Origin: Candidatus Melainabacteria bacterium
GTDB lineage: Bacteria > Cyanobacteriota > Vampirovibrionia > Obscuribacterales > Obscuribacteraceae
NCBI GenBank assembly: GCA_003151275.1
Contig: PLXC01000046.1
Location: 1 to 49,534, forward strand
Direction: 5' to 3'
Length of the DNA stretch: 49,534 bases
Shown: positions 1 through 9,217 of the stretch, piece after piece
Layout: the number at the start of each line of letters is the position of its first letter
Position numbering within the stretch: position 1 is the stretch's first letter
Program-made: the position numbers and the translations under genes
The notes under the pieces: generated by a model
Told to the model about the DNA's origin: nothing
Database searches by the model: none
The model's input: the letters and a program-made list of their open reading frames with translations, nothing else

Positions 1-739
1 TAGGTGGGTTGACGAAACTTCCCTCGTGGACATTTCGCTCTGTAATTACTCCATCAAATGGGGCTGTTAAACGAAGATAGGATTCAAGTACTTTGCTCGA
101 TAAAGCTGACTGAATAGCAGCCTGATGTCTATTTGTCGCTGCTTTTTCTTGAGATTTAAGCGACTTGCATTTCCCTTCCAGTGAGTGCCCTATGGCGGCG
201 TCGGCCTCGGCAGTTCTTTGAGCTATTTCCAAGTCGTTGCCGGCGATGATACCAGGATATGCGGAAGCACTTTTCAGTCTCTGATACGTGTCAGCGCTAG
301 ATTTCGCTTTAGCCTGCGCGGCTACTAACTGTTGCTTTACGACATCCAATTCGTCCGCTGCCTGCGTGCTTTCATCTTTGGTTGCTGTTGCCGCATCTAC
401 ACCTTGCTTCGATTGCGCAGGTAGCTCTGGTGCGGTCATTCTTATGAGGAGCTGACCTTTTTTAACTACCGAACCGCGGTCCACACCAATCCACTCGATG
501 AAACCGGGAAGTTTCGGGTAAATTTCAATATCCCTGTAAGCAAGAAGATCAGCAGGAAGTTTCGTTTCTTGGTTTAGATTTTGTGATACCACTTTGGCTA
601 CAACGACTGTGCGCGCCGATGTTGCACCAGAACTAGCCGTTGCTTCAGACTTTTCCGGAGCATGAACTCCACATCCAGTTAAAACAGCAAGTGCCGCAAA
701 GACTGCGACAGACAGCCGGATTTCTCGTTCATAGACCAT
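1..739 (-). CDS. RND efflux membrane fusion protein (HlyD/AcrA family), 3' end beyond window
   Basis: Periplasmic adaptor that would join the RND pump encoded just upstream to the TolC-type channel. The reading frame opens with an ATG at 739 and stays open to the window edge, so about 246 residues are visible and the C-terminus is missing. The start is supported by an AAGGAG motif about 12 bases upstream, and it lies 6 bases after the stop of the RND gene. Residues 10-23 form a short hydrophobic stretch ending in LTGC, a lipobox with Cys23, so the protein is probably a lipoprotein anchored in the inner membrane. After it come a lipoyl-like beta segment (YRDIEIYPKLPGFIEW, then GSVVKKGQLL), an Ala/Gln-rich helical hairpin, and the returning lipoyl half (LTAPFDGVITERNVHEGSFV). 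That order is the family architecture. It is the last visible gene of the efflux operon. Confidence 0.9.
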   Translation of the reverse strand, partial: MVYEREIRLSVAVFAALAVLTGCGVHAPEKSEATASSGATSARTVVVAKVVSQNLNQETKLPADLLAYRDIEIYPKLPGFIEWIGVDRGSVVKKGQLLIRMTAPELPAQSKQGVDAATATKDESTQAADELDVVKQQLVAAQAKAKSSADTYQRLKSASAYPGIIAGNDLEIAQRTAEADAAIGHSLEGKCKSLKSQEKAATNRHQAAIQSALSSKVLESYLRLTAPFDGVITERNVHEGSFVNPP

Positions 740-745
740 TTGCAA

Positions 746-3700
746 TTACTCGGCTCCTTGTCTCTGACTAGTGATTTCACGCGGATGAATAGAGGAGGAT
801 TTGCGACTCGCTTTGTTTTGGACGATGGTAAAGATAGAGGGAATGACTGTCAGAACAACAATAGTCGAGGCAACTAATCCGCCAATCACCGCACGTCCCA
901 ATGGAGCAGTCTGGTCGCCGCCTTCTGCAAGCGCTAAGGCCATTGGCACCATTCCTGCAATCATCGCTGCGCTGGTCATGAGAATAGGACGTAGTCTGCT
1001 GACTGCTCCATCAATGGCTGCCTCTGCAGCCGATTTCCCGCTTATTCGACCAGTCTCTGCAAACGTGACCAGCAGGATAGTGTTAGCCACCCCGACACCA
1101 ATGGCCATAATGGCGCCGATGAACGACTGAATATTGAGTGTGGTGCCGGTTATTAACAAGGCGATAAGTACTCCTCCTATGACGCCTGGAATAGTCGTAA
1201 GTACGATAAAGGCCAGGCGCATCGATTGAAAGTTGGCAGATAGCAAAAGAAAAACTGCGAGCACAGCGATTCCCAAACCCGTAAAGAGTGCCGAAAATGC
1301 CTCCTGCATAGGCGGAATTTGGCCGCGCACTGTCACTGACACACCACGCGGCGGCTGCCCGGCTCGTTGAATGGCTGACTGCACCTGCTTAGCTGTGCTG
1401 CCCAAGTCCTGACCGGAAACGTTCGCGGTAATAGTGATCATGCGTTGCATGTTGTAGCGATCTATCTCGCCCGGCATGACGCCGTATTTGACTTGGGCGA
1501 CATCGGCAACAAGAGGATGAAGACTGGCGTTTGACATTGCCGGTATACGCTTAACTTCTTCTGCTGAATTCATAGTTGATTGTGGTATCTCCACCTGAAC
1601 TTGATAGCCAACTCCCGTCTTTGGATCCGCCCAGTAATTTGGCACTAAGAATCTGCTTGAAGATGTTGCAGCAAGAAGCGATCGCCCTATTTGATTGACA
1701 GTGACGCCTAATTGCCCGCTTCGCTGCCGATCGACGACGACATCAATCGTCGGATAGTCTTGCGGCTGGCTATACTGAATATCGCGAAGGTTTGAAATAT
1801 TTTGCAATTCGCTCATTACCTTAGCGGCAAACTGCTTATCGGCTTCAAAGTTCGGACCATTGATGGCAACCTCAATCGGAGTCGGCGCGCCAAAATTCAT
1901 TATTTGACTGACTATGTCTCCAGCTTCAAAACTGACGGCGACATTCGGCATGGAATTTCTGATCGCGTTACGCAATTTCTCCTTCAGCTCGGCTATCCGA
2001 ATACCAGAGTGCTGACGAAGAGCCACTCTTAGAACGGCTTCCTGGGGACCGCTAGTCCACAAATAGATATTGTTGATTGGGTAACTGGAAGGCACCGTTC
2101 CGACAAAGGCAAGACTAATTCCAATATTGTCAGCTCCTGCCGCTTGATGAATGACATCGAGAAGCTTGAGCGCCAACACTTCTGTTCGTTCCACTCGCGT
2201 CCCCGTTGGAGCGCGCATACGAATTTGAAACTGCCCGGTGTCTACAGTTGGAAATAGCTCCATGCCCAAACAAGGATAGGCAATGGCAATAACAAGTGTG
2301 GATGCCGCGCCATAACTGAGGGCCAGCAACCAATTGAACTTCAGTAACTTAGACAGGCTAGCGGCATAGAAATTTCGCATGGTTTGGAACATAGTCGATT
2401 TTGACTTCTGCTCGCCATGCGAACGCAGCAGCCATGTGGATAAAACCGGCACCAAAGTGCTAGAAAGCAGAAAGGATGCAATCATGGAAAAGCCGACGGC
2501 CAGCGAAATCGGGACGAACAACGCTCGCGTACTACCGACCATCAGGAAGGATGGCGCAAATACTGCTATGACAGAAATCATCGCCAACAGGCGGGGCATC
2601 AATGTCTCCTGACTGGCTTCAAGTACAGCCCAGGCTAGTTGTTGTTGCTGCTCCAAATGTGCGTGAATGTTCTCTATAGAGACCGTCGCTTCATCTACGA
2701 GGATGCCTACCGCTAGTGCCAAACCACCGAGAGTCATTATGTTGATCGTCTGCCCAGTCAGCCAAAGCGCTACGGTGGCCGACAGCAGCGCAAATGGAAT
2801 GGTCGTAACGACAATCACCGCACTTCGCCAATCGCGCAAGAAAATCAGCACCATCGATCCGGTCAACAAGGCACCCAAAGCTCCTTCCAGAACCAGACCG
2901 AGAATAGAGTCTTTTACATAAACCGACTGATCAAACTCAAACTTGATGTTTATGTCTTCAGGGACAAGGGACCGGAACCTGGGAAGTTCTGCTTTGACTC
3001 GATTAACAACATCAACTGTCGAAGCGTCGGCGCGCTTCGTCACTGGTATGAAAACGCTTCTCTTGCCGTCAATCAGTGCGTAGCAAGAGAGAATATCGGT
3101 GCTGTCTTTGACAGTTCCCAGATCACGCAAGTAGACCGTAGGTCCTGCAGTCTGTCTGATTGGCAAATCCAACAAGTCTTTGATATCAGTCACTACTGAA
3201 TTTATCGGCGTGATTCTGTTAAGGTCACCAGTTCTCACGTTTCCGGCCGGAATTATGACGTTCCCGTTGCTGATTGCCTGCACTACCTCGTCTGGTGACA
3301 TGTGGTATGACCGCAATTTATCAGGGTTCAACTGCACCACAATTGCGCGTTGATTACCGCCAAAAGGAGGCGGCGAAGATACGCCTGGTAAAGTAGCAAA
3401 TGCCGGTCTTACCTTAAACAGAGCAAGGTCCTGAATCTCGGATAGATTGCGAGAATCGCTCGAGAAAACCAGGTAACCAACTGGAACAGTACCAGCGTCA
3501 AAACGAACAACGAAAGGCGACACCGTACCTGGTGGCATGAAGGCTCGGGCGCGCTCGACATAAGATATCGTCTGAGCAAGAGCCTGACTCATATCCGTGC
3601 CAGGATGGAAGACCAGCTTGACCAGCCCCGTTCCCTGGATGCACTTAGATTCCACATGTTCTATGCCGGTGATGTAAAGGAAGTGGTACTCGTAATAATT

Positions 3701-3892
3701 GACCAGGTAGCCTTCCATCTGAGCCGGAGACATGCCTCCATAAGGTTGAGCAACATAAATCACCGGCAAGTTGAGATCAGGAAATATGTCAATCTTCATC
3801 CGCGTCAGAGCGAGGATTGAACACAATGCGATGCTCAACACGGCGACAATTACCGTAAATGGTCGTTCCATCGCTCGGTCAGTAAGAGTCAC
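746..3892 (-). CDS. RND-family efflux transporter permease (AcrB/CusA-like)
   Basis: Proton-driven inner membrane pump of about 1048 residues, the normal length of the family. It shows the twofold RND layout: a first transmembrane helix ([17 protein letters not shown]), a large periplasmic loop, a helix bundle starting near residue 330 ([22 protein letters not shown]), a second loop and a second bundle. The TM4 proton-relay motif reads [13 protein letters not shown] near residue 400, so the AcrB pair Asp-Asp is Asp-Glu here. In TM10 the AcrB-type Lys-Asn is replaced by Ala-Asn ([13 protein letters not shown]). I prefer the GTG at 3892, one base after the upstream stop codon. It has AAGGGGG nearby and gives the usual [12 protein letters not shown] beginning. 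An upstream ATG at 3925 would overlap the previous gene by 32 bases. The ChrB-type gene in the operon hints at metal or oxyanion efflux, but substrate cannot be read from sequence. Confidence 0.93.
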   Translation of the reverse strand: MTLTDRAMERPFTVIVAVLSIALCSILALTRMKIDIFPDLNLPVIYVAQPYGGMSPAQMEGYLVNYYEYHFLYITGIEHVESKCIQGTGLVKLVFHPGTDMSQALAQTISYVERARAFMPPGTVSPFVVRFDAGTVPVGYLVFSSDSRNLSEIQDLALFKVRPAFATLPGVSSPPPFGGNQRAIVVQLNPDKLRSYHMSPDEVVQAISNGNVIIPAGNVRTGDLNRITPINSVVTDIKDLLDLPIRQTAGPTVYLRDLGTVKDSTDILSCYALIDGKRSVFIPVTKRADASTVDVVNRVKAELPRFRSLVPEDINIKFEFDQSVYVKDSILGLVLEGALGALLTGSMVLIFLRDWRSAVIVVTTIPFALLSATVALWLTGQTINIMTLGGLALAVGILVDEATVSIENIHAHLEQQQQLAWAVLEASQETLMPRLLAMISVIAVFAPSFLMVGSTRALFVPISLAVGFSMIASFLLSSTLVPVLSTWLLRSHGEQKSKSTMFQTMRNFYAASLSKLLKFNWLLALSYGAASTLVIAIAYPCLGMELFPTVDTGQFQIRMRAPTGTRVERTEVLALKLLDVIHQAAGADNIGISLAFVGTVPSSYPINNIYLWTSGPQEAVLRVALRQHSGIRIAELKEKLRNAIRNSMPNVAVSFEAGDIVSQIMNFGAPTPIEVAINGPNFEADKQFAAKVMSELQNISNLRDIQYSQPQDYPTIDVVVDRQRSGQLGVTVNQIGRSLLAATSSSRFLVPNYWADPKTGVGYQVQVEIPQSTMNSAEEVKRIPAMSNASLHPLVADVAQVKYGVMPGEIDRYNMQRMITITANVSGQDLGSTAKQVQSAIQRAGQPPRGVSVTVRGQIPPMQEAFSALFTGLGIAVLAVFLLLSANFQSMRLAFIVLTTIPGVIGGVLIALLITGTTLNIQSFIGAIMAIGVGVANTILLVTFAETGRISGKSAAEAAIDGAVSRLRPILMTSAAMIAGMVPMALALAEGGDQTAPLGRAVIGGLVASTIVVLTVIPSIFTIVQNKASRKSSSIHPREITSQRQGAE

Positions 3893-3893
3893 T

Positions 3894-5381
3894 CTAGTTA
3901 GCCCCCTTCGATGCTTTCGATACACTATCGATGAAGGGCTTCAAGTCTCCATGTGCGACAGCAGCGGCGAGTAGCGCTCGCCAGACCTGCAGCTGCGCAG
4001 TTGCGTACTCAACCTGCGACTGGGTCAAAAGTTGCTCATCGAGTGCGACATCGTTTACAGAAGCCAGTTGATAGCGATAACGAATTCTGGCACTGTCAGC
4101 CGCTTTCTGCGATGCATTTACTTTTATGGGAGCATTAGCAGCAATACCCACAGCTCCTTCAATCATCGCCCGTGCACGAGCATCCTGTTCTTTTAGATTT
4201 AGGAAAATCTCGTCATAGCGAGATCTCTCAGACAATTCATTCTTATTTTCTGCACGTCGTTGGGCTTTGAGCTGAAATATGTCCATTGCAGGAAAGACCA
4301 TCAGTGCGCTTATTGCATAGTTGAGAGTGGTTGGATAGTAACCGTGTCCATAATTTAAAGACAAGTCCGGATTGAAACTGCTACCACGTGCGTAAATTGG
4401 TGCACGCAGAAAAAATCTAGGAGCATAACTGCGTTCTAGTGCGTTTTTCCTGGCATGAACAAGTTCTATAGTGGCTTGCTGTGCCATTGCCAGTGGGTGA
4501 GAGCGTAAGTCAGCCACTGTGAAATAGTTGGTTGGTGCTTCTTTCAAGAGCGCACCGGGAGTGGCATCAATAGTTTCAGTAGACAAGCCGGTCCACTTAA
4601 TCAGAGCTGCCACCGCAATTTTGTAATTCTGTTCAGCGGCAATCAGTTCGTCTTTTGATCGGACAAGCTCAGCTTCGGCCAGATATTCATCCGTTTTCGC
4701 TTTTAGTTCCTTCTGCGCAAGCACGCGCACCGTATCGAGAAATATCTTCAATCGATCGACTTTAGCTTGCGCTGCCTTAACAACTTGCTGTGCGGCTAGC
4801 ACCGATAGGAATGCGTCGGCAGCATGACTCTGTGCCTCAAGTTGAGTAACTGCAATTTGGGCTTCAGACTGGCTGGTAGCCGTGCGCGCCACATTCACTT
4901 GTGCTTTACGCAATCCTAAGTCAAAGGGCTCCCACGAAACTAGAGCACCGGTTGTGAAGCCAAAACCACCTTGGAAATTATTATGGTCTCGCACCGCTCC
5001 ACTGATGTTAGGAACAATGTTTTGGGGAGCAAGAAAGCCGGTGATATTATTGGCGGTGCCATAGTTTTCATCGAGCAATAAGTCAGCATGAGGCAAATAT
5101 GCAGTTTTTGCTTGAGTGATTCCTTCGCGCGCGGCATCAGCTTTAAGAGCAGCGGTTTTAATGGCTGGATAATTTCGTTTGGCAAGTTCAATGGCACCTA
5201 GTATCGTCAATGGTTGCGGCCCATCCATATCAGCACGAATCCTGATCGGCTGCGAATCACTGCTAGGCATGCTTTCAGCGCACGCAACCAACGGGAAAAT
5301 TAGCCAAACAGAAAGAACGAAAAGATAAAGAGCTGCCCAACGCAGCATGCAAAACTGCCAAGCTGTCTTCGATATTTTCAT
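3894..5381 (-). CDS. TolC-family outer membrane efflux protein
   Basis: Outer membrane channel of 495 residues, typical for the OprM/TolC class. A hydrophobic N-terminal segment ends in LVAC (Cys34), which fits a lipobox; cleavage by signal peptidase I after ACA is the alternative. The mature part has two similar helical repeats rich in Ala, Gln and Lys, as expected for the periplasmic coiled-coil barrel. Typical phrases are [27 protein letters not shown] near the start of the first repeat and [18 protein letters not shown] in the second. Its ATG overlaps the stop of the ChrB-type gene by 4 bases (ATGA), and its own stop lies one base before the GTG of the RND gene, so the three are almost certainly cotranscribed and translationally coupled. 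With the pump and the adaptor it completes a tripartite efflux system. Confidence 0.92.
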   Translation of the reverse strand: MKISKTAWQFCMLRWAALYLFVLSVWLIFPLVACAESMPSSDSQPIRIRADMDGPQPLTILGAIELAKRNYPAIKTAALKADAAREGITQAKTAYLPHADLLLDENYGTANNITGFLAPQNIVPNISGAVRDHNNFQGGFGFTTGALVSWEPFDLGLRKAQVNVARTATSQSEAQIAVTQLEAQSHAADAFLSVLAAQQVVKAAQAKVDRLKIFLDTVRVLAQKELKAKTDEYLAEAELVRSKDELIAAEQNYKIAVAALIKWTGLSTETIDATPGALLKEAPTNYFTVADLRSHPLAMAQQATIELVHARKNALERSYAPRFFLRAPIYARGSSFNPDLSLNYGHGYYPTTLNYAISALMVFPAMDIFQLKAQRRAENKNELSERSRYDEIFLNLKEQDARARAMIEGAVGIAANAPIKVNASQKAADSARIRYRYQLASVNDVALDEQLLTQSQVEYATAQLQVWRALLAAAVAHGDLKPFIDSVSKASKGAN

Positions 5382-6346
5382 TTCGACTTTCTCAAATCGG
5401 CAGCAGAACTCTCTTTGTGCAGCGCCTGATAAAGCCCTTCGAATAGAGCTATTCCGTGTAGTTCCAGCTCCTGATCAGTTAGTCCCGTTAATAACCACCC
5501 CTTCAAAATGAGATCAAGACCAATGATTTCTGGATGTGTGTAGATTCCATCACGGAGATCAATCTCGTGGACTATTTCTCCAAGCTTCCAAAGCGCAGCA
5601 TTCTGGAGATCAAAAGCTGCTAACAATGTCTCGAAAGTGCAAAATTTGCCGACATGACCGAACGTTCCTCCTTCCTTCATGTCAAAGCCAATCTGACCGT
5701 TTAGCGGGGCTTTGGCATAGCGAATCTCCGCGTGCGCATCTATGAATTTCCTGATCAGCCAGGCGGAGCTTAGTCGATCAACGTGCGGTCGAGTTCGTGT
5801 CACCCAGACTTTCTTCTGGAAATCAGCTTTTGAAACTTTCGAAATTTCCGCTACGACTTCACCGGTGTCGGCTAGCAACCGATCAAGCCTGGAAAATCTA
5901 GAGACAATTCGAGCACCGGCCGGGGCGTTGAAAAAGTCTGTTTTCAAGATTTGCTGCTGACTTCTTCTAAGTTTCTGCAGCTCTGAATAGTGCTTCAGGC
6001 GCTCTTCGGGCGACAATTTCTTGCCGGCGGCTTCCTCAAGGGCGGAGAGAGGTGCTTCGAGCTCGTCATACTCTTTGTCACTCTTTTCTTGGAAAAGACC
6101 AATCACCTCAGCATTGGTCATTCCTTCAAACGATTCAACGCGCATGAGCAATGATTCGCCACCGTGCTGCTGAACTTCTTTACCAAGCCACTGAAATGAC
6201 TCCAGGCACTCGGCCGACGAGGGCAGAATGTTGACTCCGCCACGAGGACTGATAGCGCCTGTGCGTGGCAGCTTTCTCCATAGGGACACCCTTGGGCTCG
6301 ATCGCTCGGAAGCCGGCAATGAATACGTAAAGACCAACCAGGTCAA
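5378..6346 (-). CDS. chrB: ChrB-like chromate resistance protein
   Basis: Protein of 322 residues resembling ChrB, the chromate-responsive regulator of chromate resistance operons. The N-terminal half (WLVFTYSLPASERSSPRVSLWRKL at the start, then a Glu/Lys-rich helical stretch) matches the ChrB N-terminal domain. The C-terminal half contains the hallmark VTRTRPHVDRLSSAWLIRKF followed by HAEIRYA, GTFGHVGKFCTFETLL and HEIDLRDG. The start is a TTG at 6346 preceded by GAGG with 7 bases spacing; no in-frame ATG fits. It is the first gene of the efflux operon and overlaps the channel gene by 4 bases. In known operons ChrB accompanies the transporter ChrA; here no ChrA is visible and an RND system takes that place. 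Regulation through the dyad at 6386-6401 is likely but inferred. Confidence 0.85.
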   Translation of the reverse strand: MTWLVFTYSLPASERSSPRVSLWRKLPRTGAISPRGGVNILPSSAECLESFQWLGKEVQQHGGESLLMRVESFEGMTNAEVIGLFQEKSDKEYDELEAPLSALEEAAGKKLSPEERLKHYSELQKLRRSQQQILKTDFFNAPAGARIVSRFSRLDRLLADTGEVVAEISKVSKADFQKKVWVTRTRPHVDRLSSAWLIRKFIDAHAEIRYAKAPLNGQIGFDMKEGGTFGHVGKFCTFETLLAAFDLQNAALWKLGEIVHEIDLRDGIYTHPEIIGLDLILKGWLLTGLTDQELELHGIALFEGLYQALHKESSAADLRKSK

Positions 6347-6385
6347 AAAGCTACCTCATTGAACAGGACCAAAGGGTAGCACTGG

Positions 6386-6401
6386 TTGCATAATTATGCA
6401 A
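6386..6401. promoter_or_regulatory. Perfect 16-bp palindrome upstream of the chrB-efflux operon
   Basis: TTGCATAATTATGCAA is identical to its reverse complement. It lies 40-55 bases before the TTG start of the ChrB-like gene, where a promoter is expected. Read on the minus strand, its TTGCAT could be a -35 element followed after 17 bases by a weak TACCCT. A dimeric repressor bound here would cover the promoter. ChrB itself is a candidate ligand-responsive regulator; this assignment is inference. Confidence 0.5.
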
Positions 6402-6422
6402 TAACTGTTACAGCTTGCGCCG

Positions 6423-6438
6423 TTTTGGTCAACCAAAA
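6423..6438. promoter_or_regulatory. Second dyad (7-bp arms, CA centre) in the divergent promoter region
   Basis: TTTTGGT-CA-ACCAAAA is an inverted repeat with two perfect 7-bp arms. Its centre is 37 bases from the centre of the palindrome at 6386-6401 and 62 bases before the plus-strand gene at 6493. It could be a second operator or serve the divergent small membrane protein. No protein can be named from sequence. Confidence 0.4.
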
Positions 6439-6492
6439 TCATCTGCTCAAACCATATAGAATAAGTAACAACTCCTTTTAGAGTCTGGGTCT

Positions 6493-6921
6493 ATGAAAAA
6501 CGAACAAATAGTCGTCGTTCACGACAAGACAGAATCAACCATTGTAAAACTAGCGAAGATTCTTGCTCTGCTTGCTGCAAGCCCGTTCATCTTCGTCGGC
6601 GGCATTATCGCCATCGGGGCGATTATGACCATCCTGATTGTGCTGATCGGCAGTGGTGCCGGCGTTTTTCAGACCGTGGCGCCCTGGCTCGTGGCTGTGC
6701 TTTTGCTGTGCGGACTGGCGCCGGCGGTACGTGACCGAATCTCAAATAAGCATCAGATCCGAGCTCTCAAGAATAAGATTCAAACGCTCGAGCTTGAGCT
6801 GTCCGAAAAGAGTCTGGAAGTATTGAAGATGTATGAGACTGCAGAGTTTCATCAGAAGTTAAATGAAACGCCCAAAGATGCGACCATTAAAGTTAAGGAA
6901 ACCGTGAAAGATCGACTTTAG
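6493..6921 (+). CDS. Small two-helix membrane protein with C-terminal coiled coil, unknown function
   Basis: Unrecognised protein of 142 residues. Two hydrophobic segments are clear, at about residues 22-55 (LAKILALLAASPFIFVGGII continuing into IMTILIVLIGSG) and 60-76 (VAPWLVAVLLLCGLAP). After them come a basic stretch and a heptad-like helix (IRALKNKIQTLELELSEKSLEVLKM), so a membrane anchor with a cytosolic coiled coil is likely. It is divergent from the ChrB-efflux operon and shares that operon's upstream region. Its last 29 bases overlap the end of the convergent TPR gene. The start is the first ATG; no strong ribosome binding site is visible (a CCTTTTAGAGTC stretch precedes it). Function cannot be stated. 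Confidence 0.7.
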   Translation: MKNEQIVVVHDKTESTIVKLAKILALLAASPFIFVGGIIAIGAIMTILIVLIGSGAGVFQTVAPWLVAVLLLCGLAPAVRDRISNKHQIRALKNKIQTLELELSEKSLEVLKMYETAEFHQKLNETPKDATIKVKETVKDRL

Positions 6922-7537
6922 TTAGATCGACGTTTGCGCCTTGTTTGCGATCCGACTCTGCCAAATCCTTTCTGCCAAGCTTTTCCCAGGCTTGAGCACG
7001 GGCAGAATACGCTTGAGTCCGGTGTCGATCAAGCCTGACGTCAGTATTTAACTCGGCGATAGCATCTTTGTATTTGCCGATTGAAATCTGCGCTCGTGCC
7101 TTGTCGTAGTGAAACCAGTATTGCTTCGGATCAAGCCTGGTTGACATGTTGTAATACTCGATCGCCTCTTTGTATTTTTTCTCTTTGTGCAGTTGCTTGG
7201 CATAGTGGAATGGACCCCATGCATCAGTGCGATTAATGCGCATGCTTTCTTTAAAATCCTGCATCGCCGACTTCATGTTTCCCAAATCACGATATGTTGT
7301 TCCACGGTCCAAGTGAGCCCATGGGTGGTTGGGTCTAAGTTTAAGGGCTAGAGAAAAATAGGGCAGTGCCTGAGGTTCCTTTTTCTGACTGACCAGCTCT
7401 TTGCCTTTCTTAAATGCTATTTCGGCGTTTTTCTCGTTTCTGTTGTCACCATCGGCGGTGGCTGAGCACGTTGAAACAATGAGTAAGGCGATCAGGGTTG
7501 TGCTTTTCAGCGGAGTGCCATTATCAGATCGAGTCAT
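6893..7537 (-). CDS. Exported TPR-repeat protein
   Basis: Protein of 214 residues. The N-terminus is hydrophobic (TTLIALLIVSTCSATA), consistent with a signal peptide; the Cys could be a weak lipobox. The rest is a run of about four TPR units, for example ALPYFSLALKLRPNHPWAHLDRG, AMQDFKESMRINRTDAWGPFHYA, AIEYYNMSTRLDPKQYWFHYDKA and AIAELNTDVRLDRHRTQAYSARA (each cited in part), with the usual Ala-8, Gly-15 and Pro-32 pattern. TPRs mediate protein-protein contacts, so a periplasmic scaffold role is inferred. It follows the next TPR gene on the minus strand after only 7 bases, so the two are probably cotranscribed. Confidence 0.8.
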   Translation of the reverse strand: MTRSDNGTPLKSTTLIALLIVSTCSATADGDNRNEKNAEIAFKKGKELVSQKKEPQALPYFSLALKLRPNHPWAHLDRGTTYRDLGNMKSAMQDFKESMRINRTDAWGPFHYAKQLHKEKKYKEAIEYYNMSTRLDPKQYWFHYDKARAQISIGKYKDAIAELNTDVRLDRHRTQAYSARAQAWEKLGRKDLAESDRKQGANVDLTKVDLSRFP

Positions 7538-7544
7538 AAGCCGC

Positions 7545-8726
7545 TCACAGTCCGCAGCTCTTGCGCAAGGTATCGATTCTTTCTTGCAAGGTGCCTGATT
7601 TGGCTTGTCCGGAAATTGATGTCTCCAGTTTTTCGATGCGTTTGAGAAGCGGCATGTTTTTTTGTTTTTTCCCGTTCAATTTCATTTCGATGGCGCCCAG
7701 TTGATCCTCCAGATTTCCAGAAGAGTCAGATTCTGTGGGAGTGTTGGCTGTTGCTTCCGGCGACACGGTAACTGGCACCATCCATTCGTTTGAAGGTTTT
7801 GGTGGTGGCGCCGGTGCTGGTGGAGCAATGTAAGGCTTTTGTCGAACTGTAGTGGAAAGATTGCTTGGCATACCATAAGGTGAACTTGCCTCAGCGCCTA
7901 GTTTTGCAGACGTTGGCGTGTCGACAAAACTGTACGGGGAGTTCATATCCATGGGAGGCGGCGAAGACACTTGTGGCGGCTCAGGTGCGGTCGACTGCAC
8001 CGCGGGCGGGGCAGGCATCGAAGGTGTGTGCGATTCTTCAGTGCGGTGGCCTGCGTTCATGATCACCACTGCTGCCGACCCGGAGTCCTCCGTAGCGGCT
8101 TTGGGCTCTGTTGTTTCCTTCTTGGGATGATTTAGCAATTTGATTCCAGACGAAGGCGGCTCTTCCTTTGCCGAGTTGAGCATTTTGGGTCCGGATGGAA
8201 TGGCCTCTGGCTTCGGCTGATTGTTGAGCATTTTGACACCAGATGAGGTTGGTTCCTCCTTGCTGTTTTCCGGAGAGCCCGATGCCTTAGTTTCAGACGC
8301 TTCTTTCGGTTCGGCGGCGGGCTTTACTGGCGGTTTTGGCGCTGCATTTATTCGAGCCATCGTTGACTTTAAGACAATCAGATTCTGCTTGGCGTTACGA
8401 TCATAGGGATTCATCTTAAGTGCCTCCTCCCACTGCCCTTTCGCCTCTTCGAACTTGTGCTGCCGAAATAACGAAATTCCCCAGTTGTTGTGCACGAGGA
8501 CGAGATTGTCTTTGGCCACCATGCTGCCGGCATCGACATCCAGTGCCGCTTCATATTCTGCAATGGCCTGATCCCAGGCACCCCTACCCATTTGGTAGTT
8601 GCCTTTGTTCACGTGCTCGCGAACAGAGGCTGCTTCGGAGGCGGTCACCTGACCGTGGGCAGAACCGGCAAGGACGCCCGTTAGAAGGATTGAAAATGCC
8701 ACATTAGTCAAATTAAATCTGCACAT
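7545..8726 (-). CDS. Secreted TPR protein with long Pro/Ser-rich linker and C-terminal coiled coil
   Basis: Protein of 393 residues with a signal peptide (NVAFSILLTGVLAGSAHGQ). Residues 35-125 hold two to three TPR units (YQMGRGAWDQAIAEYEAALD, then LFRQHKFEEAKGQWEEALKM). Then comes a low-complexity linker rich in Pro, Lys, Glu and Ser that contains three related decapeptides: SSGVKMLNNQ, PSGPKMLNSA and SSGIKLLNHP. A Pro-rich tract (APPAPAPPPKP) leads to a charged C-terminal helix (LEDQLGAIEMKLNGKK, LLKRIEKLETSISGQA) that is probably a coiled coil. The layout suggests an envelope-spanning or peptidoglycan-associated scaffold; no catalytic motif is visible. It is the first gene of a two-gene TPR operon with the gene ending at 6893. 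Confidence 0.8.
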   Translation of the reverse strand: MCRFNLTNVAFSILLTGVLAGSAHGQVTASEAASVREHVNKGNYQMGRGAWDQAIAEYEAALDVDAGSMVAKDNLVLVHNNWGISLFRQHKFEEAKGQWEEALKMNPYDRNAKQNLIVLKSTMARINAAPKPPVKPAAEPKEASETKASGSPENSKEEPTSSGVKMLNNQPKPEAIPSGPKMLNSAKEEPPSSGIKLLNHPKKETTEPKAATEDSGSAAVVIMNAGHRTEESHTPSMPAPPAVQSTAPEPPQVSSPPPMDMNSPYSFVDTPTSAKLGAEASSPYGMPSNLSTTVRQKPYIAPPAPAPPPKPSNEWMVPVTVSPEATANTPTESDSSGNLEDQLGAIEMKLNGKKQKNMPLLKRIEKLETSISGQAKSGTLQERIDTLRKSCGL

Positions 8727-8883
8727 CTTGGGAACCTAACGGTTATCTTCCGGGTCACAGCGCACACCGGCACCTGGTCTGCTTGACATTATTGAATATA
8801 CTACCGAAATCTTAAACCATTCAAAGATTCGATATCAACAGCCGGTGAACAACTATACTCCTGGGAGTCAAAGAGGTTTTGGT

Positions 8884-9189
8884 ATGGCTATGGTAATCAA
8901 AAGAGCTGCTTTATTGGGCGCGCTGGTCGTTTGTTCAGCGTTTAGCGCAGTAAGTGCAGATGAACCTAAAACTCAACTTCTGGCGAGCATGACCGGAGTA
9001 ACCCACTACACTGGTGACCCTACTCTGGAAAATGGCATCAAATTGATTCTCGAGTCTCAAATGGCTCGTGAGAAAATGCTGCGTCGGGAAAATGTCAAAC
9101 CGGCAATCCAGCAAGAGCGTATCGTCCGAACCCACAAGGATCTTGACGGAGTCATGATTCTCGGCGGTTCTACAGCCCTACCAATGTAG
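8884..9189 (+). CDS. Small exported protein, unknown function
   Basis: Unrecognised protein of 101 residues with a clear signal peptide: MAMVIKRAALLGALVVCSAF, then SAVSA before DEPKTQLL, giving a normal signal peptidase I site. I prefer the ATG at 8884 because AGAGG stands 8 bases upstream and the signal peptide then begins immediately; an in-frame GTG at 8845 would add 13 polar residues. The mature part of about 75 residues is charged, without Cys or repeats, and includes the short stretch LESQMAREKMLRRENVKPA. It lies divergently from the TPR pair and 28 bases before the acyl-CoA synthetase start, so cotranscription with that gene is possible. Confidence 0.6.
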   Translation: MAMVIKRAALLGALVVCSAFSAVSADEPKTQLLASMTGVTHYTGDPTLENGIKLILESQMAREKMLRRENVKPAIQQERIVRTHKDLDGVMILGGSTALPM

Positions 9190-9217
9190 TCCCCAATTAT
9201 TAAGGCAACGTTCTTAA

